Part shown: in pieces, positions 27,580-36,858 of the stretch
Layout: every line of letters begins with the position of its first letter
Position numbering within the stretch: position 1 is the stretch's first letter
Origin: Lachancea thermotolerans CBS 6340
Taxonomy: Eukaryota; Ascomycota; Saccharomycetes; Saccharomycetales; Saccharomycetaceae
Direction of reading: 5' to 3'
Length of the DNA: 64,000 bases
NCBI RefSeq assembly: GCF_000142805.1
Contig: NC_013078.1
Coordinates: 496,001 to 560,000, forward strand
Notes under the pieces: model-generated
Told to the model about the DNA's origin: nothing
The model's input: the letters and a program-made list of their open reading frames with translations, nothing else
Databases searched by the model: none
Program-made: the position numbers and the translations under genes

Positions 27580-30500
27580 ATGTCTAGAGTTGGCCCCGAA
27601 ACTTCAAAAAGGCTTCAAAAGGACCCCTCATGTATCCGAAACATCTGTATTCTTGCTCACGTTGACCACGGAAAGACGTCGCTTTCAGACTCGCTTTTAG
27701 CATCCAATGGGATCATCTCCCAAAAGCTAGCAGGAAAGGTGAGGTTTTTGGACTCTCGGCCTGACGAGCAGTTGCGAGGGATCACTATGGAGTCGAGCGC
27801 TATTTCTCTTTACTTCAGAGTTTTACGCAAGCAGGAGGGAAAGGACGAGCCCTTAGTCAATGAACATATAATCAACTTGATAGATTCCCCTGGCCATATT
27901 GATTTTTCCAGTGAGGTCAGCGCGGCTTCTAGACTTTGTGATGGTGCTGTGGTTCTGGTCGATGTGGTAGAAGGGGTGTGCTCGCAAACTATAACTGTCT
28001 TAAGACAGTGCTGGATCGAGAAACTGAAACCAGTTTTAGTTCTCAACAAAATTGACAGATTGGTAACAGAACTACAGCTAACACCTCAAGAAGCTTACGT
28101 CCACTTAAACAAGATTATCGAGCAGGTAAATTCCATTATTGGCTCCTTTTTCAACGGACAGCGACTACTGGACGATCTATCATGGAGAGAGCAGCTTGAG
28201 AACAACACAAATGCTGAGTTTGTCGAGAAAGATGATACAGATATTTATTTCAAGCCTGAAAACAATAACGTCGTATTCACTTCAGCTGTTGATGGCTGGG
28301 GGTTCAACATTGGCCAGATAGCCAAGTTCTACGAGAGTAAGTTGGGGGCTAAAAGGGAAAACTTACAGAAAGTTCTTTGGGGTGACTTTTATATCGACCC
28401 AAAGACCAAAAAATTCATAAACAGTAAGGGGCTCAAAGGCAGAACTCTGAAACCGTTGTTTGTCAGTTTGATTCTAGACAACATCTGGAAAATCTACAAC
28501 AATGTCTTGGTGGAGAGAAACGCAGACGTTCTTGAAAAGATAACGCAAACTCTTAACATTAAGGTTTCTCAAAGAGATTTGCGTTCTAAAGATCTCAAAA
28601 ACCTACTGCGTACTATCATGGGTCAATGGCTCCCTGTCAGTACATCCATTCTCCTCACTGTAATTGAAAAAGTTCCCTCCCCTCTCGAATCACAGAGTGA
28701 AAAGATGGAGATTATCATTGGTAATGCTCCAGGATCAGATCTCATTGACAAGGGGCTTTACAAGTCTATGGAATCTTGTGACAAAGATGGTCCAGTCTGT
28801 GCATATGTATCTAAGATGCTTTCAATCCCTAAAGAGGAGCTTCCAATCAACAATGGAAAGCCCTTATCTCAGGGTGAATTGATGGAAAGAAGCAGAGCAG
28901 CTCGCGAACAAGCTTTGAAGGCAGCGAAGGCCGCAGAGCTCGCAGAGAGTCTTTCTCGCACAAACGCTTCCAAAGATGAGGGCCGTGGCTTTTATGAGAG
29001 AGCTCAAGAGACTGTGGCTACGCCACAATTAGGTACAGCTAACCATAGCGCGGATAATACTACTTCAAAGCCCTCAGAGACTGATACATTCAAGATTGTC
29101 AATGAGCCCGCTCAAGAGTTTGATTTGGGTCTTGATCTCGGTGATGAAGATTATGAAGATGAGGACGATATTAACTTAGAACCAGAGTTTAGTCCTGCTG
29201 TTATCGACCCTAATGACCCCTTGAGCTCAATGTTTGAGTACGAGGAAGAGGATCCCTTTGAAACGAATAATGAGGCTGAGTTAGAAGAAGATGATGCAGG
29301 TGATTTCGAGGAAAGTGACGAAGTCATGATAGGCTTTGCAAGGCTTTATAGTGGTACGTTAAAGGTAGGGCAGAAAGTTTCCGTACTTGGTCCAAAATAC
29401 GACCCACGCTTTCCTGCTGATCACATCGAACAGGTCGAAATCACCGATCTATTCATCTTTATGGGTAAAGAGTTAGTGCCCTTAACTGAGTGCCCACCAG
29501 GTAATATCGTTGGCATTGGCGGGCTTGCTGGAAAGATATTGAAAAACGGAACCATAGTGGATCCACAAGTTCAAGGTGCCAACTTAGCAGGCGTGAATTT
29601 GCATGTCACCCCCATCGTGCGAGTGGCGCTCGAGCCCACAAATCCGACCCAAATGGGCAGGTTAGCTCGCGGTCTGAAATTGCTAGATCAGGCCGACCCT
29701 TGTGTTCAAACATACGTCGAAGACACTGGTGAGCATATCCTATGTACTGCAGGTGAGCTGCATTTAGAAAGATGTTTGAAAGACCTGAGGGAGAGGTTCG
29801 CGGGGATTGGCATAACTTCTTCAAAACCAGCAATCCCTTACAAAGAAACATTCCTCTCAACTTCTGACATGAATCCTCCAAAAAATGCGGAACTCGGAAG
29901 AGGCGTGTGCCAAAGATACTTAGGCGAATACGCTTTCAAGTTCAGATCCGCGCCACTTCCTGAAAACATCACACAGTATTTGACTGAACAGGAGGCCAAC
30001 ATCAAGTCTCTCGTTGAAGAAAAGCAGCAATCAAATGAAAGCAGCGAGTTTAGCAAAAACTTGAAAAACCTCTTCACTGAAGCTGCCGCCAAAAACAAAA
30101 TATGGGATCAGTGCAACTCGTGCATATCGGCGTTTGGCCCCAAGAGAGCGGGGCCCAATATTTTAATCGCAGAGAACGTGCTATCAGGGCAGAAAGATGG
30201 AGAAGAAACATCAGACACATTTGAATACAAGAGTTCAATTATCAATGGTTTTGAGCTTGCAGTTAGCGGGGGGCCACTGGCTAAAGAGCCAGTTAGCGGA
30301 ATGTGTGTTATAGTCGAGGACATCCACAAAATGAGCCAGGAGGAGATAGATCAGTTAGAAGTTCAGAACTACCAAGCTGAAGTGCCCAACTTTTCAGGTA
30401 GATTGATTACTACCGCTAGGGATATAATCCATTCCACTTTTCTTGACTGGTCTCCACGTATCATGTGGGCTATGTACTCGTGTGAGATCCAAGCTTCCGT

Positions 30501-30882
30501 TGAGGTTCTCGGTAAGGTATACGCAGTGGTTCAGCAAAGACGTGGTAAAATTGTATCAGAGGAGATGAAGGAGGGAATACCCTTATTCCAAATCGAGGCT
30601 CAAATCCCAGTCGTTGAAGCTTTCGGGTTCAGCGAGGACATTCGTAAGAAAACATCAGGTGCTGCTCAACCTCAACTGGTATTTGCAGGCTTCGAATGTA
30701 TTGATCTAGATCCGTTCTGGGTGCCAACCACTGAGGAAGAGTTGGAAGAATTGGGCGACACTGCTGATAAAGAGAACATAGCAAGAAAACATATGAACAT
30801 GATAAGAAGAAGAAAGGGTCTTTTCGTGGACGAGAAAATTGTCCAGAACGCTGAGAAGCAAAGAACGTTGAAGCGCAACTGA
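27580..30882 (+). CDS. EFL1: Elongation-factor-like GTPase Efl1 (Ria1)
   Basis: The 1,100-residue protein is an EF-2-type GTPase. It shows AHVDHGKTS (residues 26-34), RGITMESSAISL, IDSPGHIDF and the NKID box (LVLNKIDR). An acidic insert (about residues 520-590, rich in D and E) splits domain II, as in Efl1. The EF-2-type domains III to V follow, ending with FECIDLDPFWVPTTEEELEELG and a basic tail. Efl1 works with Sdo1 (SBDS) in the cytosol to release Tif6 (eIF6) from pre-60S subunits. It is not EF-2, because the diphthamide loop and length do not match. The gene is divergent to the zinc-ribbon gene, as YNL163C is. Confidence 0.97.
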   Translation: MSRVGPETSKRLQKDPSCIRNICILAHVDHGKTSLSDSLLASNGIISQKLAGKVRFLDSRPDEQLRGITMESSAISLYFRVLRKQEGKDEPLVNEHIINLIDSPGHIDFSSEVSAASRLCDGAVVLVDVVEGVCSQTITVLRQCWIEKLKPVLVLNKIDRLVTELQLTPQEAYVHLNKIIEQVNSIIGSFFNGQRLLDDLSWREQLENNTNAEFVEKDDTDIYFKPENNNVVFTSAVDGWGFNIGQIAKFYESKLGAKRENLQKVLWGDFYIDPKTKKFINSKGLKGRTLKPLFVSLILDNIWKIYNNVLVERNADVLEKITQTLNIKVSQRDLRSKDLKNLLRTIMGQWLPVSTSILLTVIEKVPSPLESQSEKMEIIIGNAPGSDLIDKGLYKSMESCDKDGPVCAYVSKMLSIPKEELPINNGKPLSQGELMERSRAAREQALKAAKAAELAESLSRTNASKDEGRGFYERAQETVATPQLGTANHSADNTTSKPSETDTFKIVNEPAQEFDLGLDLGDEDYEDEDDINLEPEFSPAVIDPNDPLSSMFEYEEEDPFETNNEAELEEDDAGDFEESDEVMIGFARLYSGTLKVGQKVSVLGPKYDPRFPADHIEQVEITDLFIFMGKELVPLTECPPGNIVGIGGLAGKILKNGTIVDPQVQGANLAGVNLHVTPIVRVALEPTNPTQMGRLARGLKLLDQADPCVQTYVEDTGEHILCTAGELHLERCLKDLRERFAGIGITSSKPAIPYKETFLSTSDMNPPKNAELGRGVCQRYLGEYAFKFRSAPLPENITQYLTEQEANIKSLVEEKQQSNESSEFSKNLKNLFTEAAAKNKIWDQCNSCISAFGPKRAGPNILIAENVLSGQKDGEETSDTFEYKSSIINGFELAVSGGPLAKEPVSGMCVIVEDIHKMSQEEIDQLEVQNYQAEVPNFSGRLITTARDIIHSTFLDWSPRIMWAMYSCEIQASVEVLGKVYAVVQQRRGKIVSEEMKEGIPLFQIEAQIPVVEAFGFSEDIRKKTSGAAQPQLVFAGFECIDLDPFWVPTTEEELEELGDTADKENIARKHMNMIRRRKGLFVDEKIVQNAEKQRTLKRN

Positions 30883-31043
30883 TGTTTCCGCTACCTTCGT
30901 CAATAGCTTATTGGGACTTTGTAATCGTGTTTCGTTACATAAAAATTTCAACGCTATAATTGCATAATGGTCATCGACCATAGCTCATCGACCGCTAACC
31001 TAGGCCGCTCGCACCTTCTTTGACTACTTAAACGCCCAATGCA

Positions 31044-31943
31044 ATGTGCCCTTCTAATAATACATCCATAGAGGTGGTCTCCAAAGATGGTCCAGTCGAT
31101 TTTAATGTCATGATGCAAGAGGGCGTCAAAGCACTCACCAAGGTTCTGGCTGACCATCTGCAAGATCACCCAGACTATCTCAAACAGCAGTCCATGAAAC
31201 TGGTATTCAACAACGATATTGATAAATCTGGAGAGAATGGGGAAGCAGCTGGAACCTCAGAAGAAGATGCTAAACAGATAACGGCCACAAAGAGCGCTGG
31301 GGACGAAGAGATAGAGGAAGCGGACCTGAGGAACAAGAGCAACTACCACATGTGTAAGGAAATGTCGCCACAAACCCACAAGCTCTCTTCACTGTACAGT
31401 CCCTCGAAAAACAAACAATCCCCATCCATAGCTCAGCCAAGTGAATTTGATTGCGAGGAAGGCGAGCTGGTTTTTGATTATGGTGAACAAGATCTGATGT
31501 CACTTCCGGGTGAATTCGGCGACAGTATCAAGAAGATGGTCGCTTCAAGCATGGCCCAGGATCCGTCGGGGCGTCACTCTAACATAAACATCGACCTCGA
31601 TGTTGATGACACGCTTAGCGACAATAACGATTCTCCGGAACCGAACTCGTTTTCAGACCAGCCTTCCCAAAAACAGCATGGTCACCAAAAACATCGCAGA
31701 TGCCGACATGGAGGCGATAGCAACCGGGAGCACGAGTTTGAGTACCCACACCATCCAAAAGTTACACCAGATTTTGCCAGCTTGATTACGTACGACCAGC
31801 CCTTATGCATGTTCTGCGAATACTACTTCGTTTTCGGAGAACCCCCCAAAAACATGATCAAATGGTTTCAAAGAACGGGTGGCCGGGACACTTCTGCACA
31901 CTGTCGCTCTTACCAAAGACACAGCAATTCTACCCAACACTGA
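31044..31943 (+). CDS. IBD2: Ibd2-like spindle checkpoint protein
   Basis: This 299-residue protein matches Ibd2 at both ends. The N-terminus has KDGPVDFNVMMQEGVKALTKVLADHLQD and the C-terminus has PLCMFCEYYFVFGEPPKNMIKWFQRTGG. The middle is acidic and variable (including GELVFDYGEQDL) with a His/Lys-rich patch. Ibd2 acts in the mitotic checkpoint branch that inhibits the end of mitosis through Bub2/Bfa1 in S. cerevisiae. It follows EFL1 in the same direction, as YNL164C follows YNL163C. It is shorter than the S. cerevisiae protein (351), mainly in the middle. Confidence 0.93.
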   Translation: MCPSNNTSIEVVSKDGPVDFNVMMQEGVKALTKVLADHLQDHPDYLKQQSMKLVFNNDIDKSGENGEAAGTSEEDAKQITATKSAGDEEIEEADLRNKSNYHMCKEMSPQTHKLSSLYSPSKNKQSPSIAQPSEFDCEEGELVFDYGEQDLMSLPGEFGDSIKKMVASSMAQDPSGRHSNINIDLDVDDTLSDNNDSPEPNSFSDQPSQKQHGHQKHRRCRHGGDSNREHEFEYPHHPKVTPDFASLITYDQPLCMFCEYYFVFGEPPKNMIKWFQRTGGRDTSAHCRSYQRHSNSTQH

Positions 31944-32698
31944 CCCGCCATGCATTTGATAAACGACGCCTCAACACGAAAAATCGAGGAAAATCCTGAG
32001 AAACTTACCGTTACGTTAAAGTTCCGTTACTACTAGCCTAATATCGCACCTCTGCATCAGTACCGTGCCTTCTGAGTCACGTGCTCCCGGCATTTACTTG
32101 GCTTTCTCACTTGCTTTGTTTATTTTTCATATGAAAAATAAATAAACGAGTAAACAATAGACCTGAAAGCTGGTTAAACGCTGAACTTTGAGGCTAAAAA
32201 CAAAGAACGGCAAAGGCGATCATGATCTATTCAAAACATTGGGGGTGCTGGTTTGTTTACTAGAGTGTGAATAGCGGTTTTTTTGAACTGCCATTGTCAT
32301 TTCGGCCGTTTATTTTTTAAGGTTTGCTGGTCAATACCCTTGGCGATAGCTGACTCGGATGTTTACAGAAACAGAGGCAAATGCAAAACCAACACAGGAG
32401 CTGATGCAATTGGAGTGTATGCAAGGATTTTCGGGGCAGTTGCGCTTGTTTTCATGGCTTTGTGCAGAGCAAATATGAGATGGCTGATTTAGTATAAGTA
32501 CCAGGAAGCATTGAGCTGGTTTTGTTTCAACTGGCCCTTTCTTAACTCAGAAATCAGCAAGAACTCACTTCTCTACCCAACTTTACTGTCACTCTTTAAA
32601 ACCTACGGACTGCGGCCTCCACACAGCACTCGCTTCATCCAGAAACTACACCAACTAATTCCACTCCTTAACGTTTTAGTCATTCATTCTTTTCAAAA
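31944..32698. other. Intergenic IBD2 / DSE2 with Ace2-type sites
   Basis: The 755 bases hold the DSE2 promoter, including four ACCAGC motifs (listed separately) and a Fkh-like TTGTTTAC at 32253. An AT-rich near-palindrome (ttcatatgaaaaataaataa) lies around 32127. No gene is evident; short frames at 32283 and 32511 are unsupported. Confidence 0.6.
32169..32520. promoter_or_regulatory. Four Ace2/Swi5-type ACCAGC motifs upstream of DSE2
   Basis: The complement of ACCAGC (GCTGGT) occurs at 32169, 32247, 32326 and 32515, all in the same orientation. Each reads (A/G)ACCAGC on the minus strand. DSE2 is an Ace2 target expressed in daughter cells in S. cerevisiae. The upper three lie 370-530 bases and the last 180 bases from the DSE2 start. 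Confidence 0.75.
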
Positions 32699-33601
32699 AT
32701 GCAATTCAAACTTTCCACAATCGCTACTGCTTTAACTTTTCTATCCTCGATGGTATGCGCCGATTCCAATGTGAGATATATCACATCTGATGGCGTGGTT
32801 TACAGCTTTGCCGTTATCACTAGCACCATCAAGCCTGCTACTACTTACGTGACCACCAGGTATTATACCACTACCGAGGTGGTGCCTGTGACATTGTCCA
32901 ATCAAGTTGTTTCTTCGTCCACAAAGGCTGTGACCAAGACTTCAACCTTGGAAGTGGTCAGCAGCACGGCACCTGCCGAGTCGTCTAGCCTGACGCCAGA
33001 AAGCACGTCAACGCTTTCCTCCAGCCAGCAGCCCGATACAACGTCTTCACAGTCGCAGTCCTCTAATACCCGCTCGACACTATCAACCGCCATCCAAAGT
33101 TCTTCGGCTGCTAGTGCCTCAAGCACCTTTTCTTTGATATCTTCATCTATCCCAGCTAGCTCGTCCCCTCGCTCGACCTTCGTTAGCTCAACTGATGTTT
33201 CTTCTAGCGTCTCCTCAGCGACCTATTCTGCATCAAGTGCTTCTAGTTCTTCCTCTTCCAGTGCTATTGCCTCCTCAACCTCAAGTGCTTTCAGTTCCAC
33301 TTCAAATACTCCTGGTATCTCCTCTTCTAGTGCTTCTGCTACTTCTGCATCAAGTGCTTCCAAGTCGTCCTCCACCATCACCAAGTCTAGCCCATCCGTT
33401 ACTTCTATTGCTTCTTCAACGCTCTCCCTGGAAGGAGAGGCTTTCACAACCGAGTATGACGAGGATGGATCGTGCACAGTCTACTACGAAGATGACGACG
33501 ATTATTACACAACGGTATACTTGACCGACTCAAGCCAGTCCGTGGATGCTTACACAACATACACCAGCACAAGAACAGTTTACGAAACGATATCAACATA
33601 A
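32699..33601 (+). CDS. DSE2: Dse2-like daughter-specific secreted protein
   Basis: This 300-residue protein has a signal peptide (MQFKLSTIATALTFLSSMVCA) and a conserved segment (NVRYITSDGVVYSFAVITSTIKPATTYVTTRYYTTTEVV). A long Ser/Thr-rich stretch covers about residues 85-240, and an acidic end (EDDDDYYTTVYLTDSSQ) follows. Dse2 is a daughter-cell-specific secreted protein with similarity to glucanases that helps break the septum from the daughter side. There is no hydrophobic C-terminal GPI signal, so it is expected in the wall or medium by secretion alone. Synteny with CHS7 (YHR142W-YHR143W) supports the call despite the low-complexity body. Confidence 0.88.
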   Translation: MQFKLSTIATALTFLSSMVCADSNVRYITSDGVVYSFAVITSTIKPATTYVTTRYYTTTEVVPVTLSNQVVSSSTKAVTKTSTLEVVSSTAPAESSSLTPESTSTLSSSQQPDTTSSQSQSSNTRSTLSTAIQSSSAASASSTFSLISSSIPASSSPRSTFVSSTDVSSSVSSATYSASSASSSSSSSAIASSTSSAFSSTSNTPGISSSSASATSASSASKSSSTITKSSPSVTSIASSTLSLEGEAFTTEYDEDGSCTVYYEDDDDYYTTVYLTDSSQSVDAYTTYTSTRTVYETIST

Positions 33602-33672
33602 GGTATTAAGGCATAGTTAACCTATAGGAAAAATCTGTACATTATCAATTAATATTTTGGAAAACAACGTAA

Positions 33673-34818
33673 TTACATGAAGGAAAAGCTTGCAAGGGCC
33701 ATATCGTTTCCAGCTGTCACATTCATTGATCTGCGATCTTTGCGGGCTTCAAGATCGTGTAGGACCATGCACATACAGGTAAGAACCAGTGTGTCCCAGG
33801 GAACGTCCTGCAACCCTTGGCAACACTGAGCAAGCTCTTTAATTTTGAAGTCTGCGACTCTAAGAGTTCTTTTCTTAGGAATGAACGTAGCCTTTCCATC
33901 ACTATAAGTGGCCCACACCGGCATCTGCCACGGGGAACGCGGCTGATCAGCAGCCCTTCCGAGCTGCTCGCGCGAGCTTCCAGGCAGCTCGTCGAGGTAA
34001 GAGGCAATGCCATCGTCTAGCACTGCCAACTGGAAGGTGCCTGAGCCGAATGGCGATGCCAACCCACTAGTACCCAACCACCGCAGATTCAGGTCGTTGA
34101 TCCGCGAGTCTGTATCTCGGCGGTGAACGTGATTGACCATCCTCATGGAGAAAAGATTGTTTTCTGGCCGATTGTCGATGCGGAATGTAAACTTGTACTC
34201 TACAAAGCTCGTATTCGTGTGGATTCTTTGGTAAACTTGGCAGAACTCAAGCTTGTAAACACAGGTGGCTCCCAGCTGCGCCATCAGCGTGCATGTCTCG
34301 TTCTCCTGATACTTCTCAGCCTCGCCTGGGACACTCGTGTCCACAAGCACAAAGCGGTAGATCTTCATCATTGGCAAGCTTCTTTTGATGATCGTGCGAA
34401 ACACGTTCACAGGCACGGCGTGAAACAGCGGGAATCCAAGCGCTTGCTCGTCATGCAGCTCATCAAGACGCCGCTTATTCTCACGGAATTTCTGGAACGA
34501 CTCGATGCTGGGGAACGCGTAGAAGCCCTTACCCATTACCGTGCTTGCGAATACTATGTGACGTAGGTCGTGAAAAAGAGGGCAACGGTTGACGAACCCT
34601 GAGACCCTTAAATCACCAATGGTACTGGTCTCTGAATTCCTTCTCTGAAGGGTAACGCCCTCTTCATTATGCGACCGACGCTCATCTGATCTCTTGCTCT
34701 CCACTAAAGTCGCTTGGTCGCTATCGCTAGCGACTGGATCCCTTAAAACAGAGGCATTGTTTTCCCGATTTGCTCGGGAACCGTTAGATCTCCTGACCAG
34801 GTTCCTGACCCTGTCCAT
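33673..34818 (-). CDS. YNL165W homologue, unknown function
   Basis: The 381-residue protein is identified from position and orientation: it lies between IBD2/DSE2 and BNI5 as YNL165W lies between IBD2 and BNI5. The N-terminal 70 residues are basic and Ser/Asn-rich. The rest is a folded-looking domain with no family I recognise, including the segments GKGFYAFPSIESFQKFRENKRR and CQVYQRIHTNTSFVEYKFTFR. No membrane span or catalytic motif is evident. The S. cerevisiae protein has about 406 residues and no known function. The 3' end is only 71 bases from the DSE2 stop. Confidence 0.8.
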   Translation of the reverse strand: MDRVRNLVRRSNGSRANRENNASVLRDPVASDSDQATLVESKRSDERRSHNEEGVTLQRRNSETSTIGDLRVSGFVNRCPLFHDLRHIVFASTVMGKGFYAFPSIESFQKFRENKRRLDELHDEQALGFPLFHAVPVNVFRTIIKRSLPMMKIYRFVLVDTSVPGEAEKYQENETCTLMAQLGATCVYKLEFCQVYQRIHTNTSFVEYKFTFRIDNRPENNLFSMRMVNHVHRRDTDSRINDLNLRWLGTSGLASPFGSGTFQLAVLDDGIASYLDELPGSSREQLGRAADQPRSPWQMPVWATYSDGKATFIPKKRTLRVADFKIKELAQCCQGLQDVPWDTLVLTCMCMVLHDLEARKDRRSMNVTAGNDMALASFSFM

Positions 34819-35017
34819 GACCTTAGGCTCAAGTCTCAGCCTCTGTTCCTAGTCTTTAGTAGTGTGTTTAGTTTCAACAGCTGGCGCGATGGGAATGGAG
34901 ATCAAATTTCAGAACCCTAGCCAAAATATTGTACAGTTTCAAACTCTATCAACACTCTGATAACGCACGAAAAAGGCGAAGAAACAGAACCGTTGAGATA
35001 TACTGCAGATTGCCAAG

Positions 35018-36247
35018 ATGGACCAGGAAACGCTGCGGAAGCGAATGTCACAAATTGAGCTGGAAATCGATGAGATGAATCAAGTTATTGACGAGAATCT
35101 CCAGCTAGCAGAGCCGCATGGGGACGAGCCGCCCGAGCATGAAAAGAAGAAGAGATGGGACAGCGGCACTAGCAAGGACCCGGAAACTGGACCGGAAGAG
35201 CCCGAAACGCAGCAGGTCATCGAAGCCGAACTGTTTTTGCGGTCTGCGACTCGGCCAGTGCCTCCCTCGATACCCGCTGCTACGGAGCTCGGGAAGGAGC
35301 AGCGCACAAAGCCTGCGCTGGAGAACGAGCCCACGCATTCGGAACATATGAACCAGCCGCCAGCTGAGCGCGTACCGTTGGAACAAACGCCTTCCGATGG
35401 TGGAGTGTCTCTAGCGCCATCGCAATACGTCGATGCACCAGAGGCTGTTCCGGCGCAATCATCTTCTAAAAGCGAGGCTGCACCCGCTGATATAGGACTT
35501 AGAGAAACACAGCCCTTAAACGGTATCTCCTCCCGCCAGGCAGGCTCTGTTGGCTCTGCGGGCTCGCCGCGCGAGTCGCAACCTTCGACAGAAACCGCAG
35601 AAACGCCCTCGAGCGAAGTGGACAGAGAACAGCCAGATGAACATCTACAACCACCCTCTGAAGAATTTACTACGACGGCATCTCGTGGGTTCAAGGCTGC
35701 GTCAAGGGAGGATGCCCGCAAGGAAATGCCGCAGCAAAGCACTCTTGGCAACAATGAACCACAGGAGGCTAGTGCCGGCATGTCCTTTGATGAGAACAGT
35801 CCGTCGACGCAGTCAAGCGCGGGATCCAAGCAACCGGTGAGCCCTGACTCCACTCAGTCGTCCCCACAACTGAACCTGCCCAAAACAAGAAACCCCGCAT
35901 TCCCCGGAAAGCGCGCTACTTCTAACCCCAATCCCTTCAGAGTCGTTTCTGTCACAAGCAAGCAGACTGAAGACGTCTCTCCAGCGCAGAAACTACAAAC
36001 ACGCCACGACTACCTTGCCCGCAAGTGCATCAAACTTCAACGCGAGATACAGTATCTGAGCGATCTGCGCGATCGTGGAGCCGTGGCTCCAGAAGATGCG
36101 CGTAAGATTAACTCTGCGCTAGAGAAGCTACAAGAATACCTCGACCTCAAGACTAAAGAGCGCTACGAAATAGGTGTCTTGCTGAGTAGACAGCTGCGGC
36201 GTGAGATCGACCGCGGCGAGAACGGTCAGTTCTGGGTCGGTCATTAG
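35018..36247 (+). CDS. BNI5: Bni5-like septin-associated protein
   Basis: This 409-residue protein matches Bni5 at its N-terminal helix (KRMSQIELEIDEMNQVIDENLQL) and its C-terminal coiled coil (RHDYLARKCIKLQREIQYL, KTKERYEIGVLLSRQLRREIDRGENGQFWVG). The central 300 residues are disordered and rich in Ser, Pro and Glu. Bni5 binds septins at the bud neck and recruits myosin Myo1 before cytokinesis. The length is near the S. cerevisiae 448. SKO1 should come next on this strand (YNL166C-YNL167C); here 9 kb of other DNA intervenes. Confidence 0.95.
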   Translation: MDQETLRKRMSQIELEIDEMNQVIDENLQLAEPHGDEPPEHEKKKRWDSGTSKDPETGPEEPETQQVIEAELFLRSATRPVPPSIPAATELGKEQRTKPALENEPTHSEHMNQPPAERVPLEQTPSDGGVSLAPSQYVDAPEAVPAQSSSKSEAAPADIGLRETQPLNGISSRQAGSVGSAGSPRESQPSTETAETPSSEVDREQPDEHLQPPSEEFTTTASRGFKAASREDARKEMPQQSTLGNNEPQEASAGMSFDENSPSTQSSAGSKQPVSPDSTQSSPQLNLPKTRNPAFPGKRATSNPNPFRVVSVTSKQTEDVSPAQKLQTRHDYLARKCIKLQREIQYLSDLRDRGAVAPEDARKINSALEKLQEYLDLKTKERYEIGVLLSRQLRREIDRGENGQFWVGH

Positions 36248-36481
36248 TGAGCCCCATGTCGAGGCAGAGTGCTACCGGCGCTTCCGAGTCGTCAGGTTCT
36301 GGCCTGTCTACTACTTTACCCGGCCACTCCCGCTTGAAGAGATCCGCGTCACTTTGTACTATAGTTCTTACTTCTGATCATGAAAAATTTCATGGGTTCA
36401 GGTTGTAAGCTCATCTCTTGAAGTTAGTGCTAGCCGAAGAACTTCGAAGAGCACTTCTCTGTGGGCCTTGTGCGTTTAGAT

Positions 36482-36694
36482 ATGTCTCGTGAAGGATTCC
36501 AGATCCCCACTAACCTCGATGCTGCCGCGGCTGGTACTGCCGCGGCCAGAACTGCGACGCTGAAGTACATCTGCGCCGAATGTTCGAGCAAGCTGTCGCT
36601 ATCGAGAACAGACCCCGTTCGTTGCAAGGACTGCGGTCACCGTATCTTGCTCAAGGCACGTACCAAGCGTATGGTCCAGTTTGAGGCCCGTTAG
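36482..36694 (+). CDS. RPC10: RNA polymerase I/II/III common subunit Rpc10 (Rpb12, ABC10-alpha)
   Basis: The 70-residue protein is almost identical to S. cerevisiae Rpc10 (MSREGFQIPTNLDAAAAGT...). The zinc-binding Cys pairs are CAEC and CKDC (YICAECSSKL, DPVRCKDCGHRI), and the tail is KARTKRMVQFEAR. It is an essential small subunit of all three nuclear RNA polymerases. The start at 36482 matches the conserved first residues; the frame is open upstream but without homology. In S. cerevisiae YHR143W-A follows DSE2. Confidence 0.98.
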   Translation: MSREGFQIPTNLDAAAAGTAAARTATLKYICAECSSKLSLSRTDPVRCKDCGHRILLKARTKRMVQFEAR

Positions 36695-36858
36695 TTGCTA
36701 AAGACCGGGAAGTCCTGGATGCTTAGAGCGTACCGGGTTGTACATAAAGTTATAAGAATCGCATATACTAAAAAAAAGCCTACAATAAAATGGAGGGACC
36801 TTGTAGCATAACCGAAATTTTTAATGTGCCGCTGGGACGGCTGGGTGGCCAGAGCATT

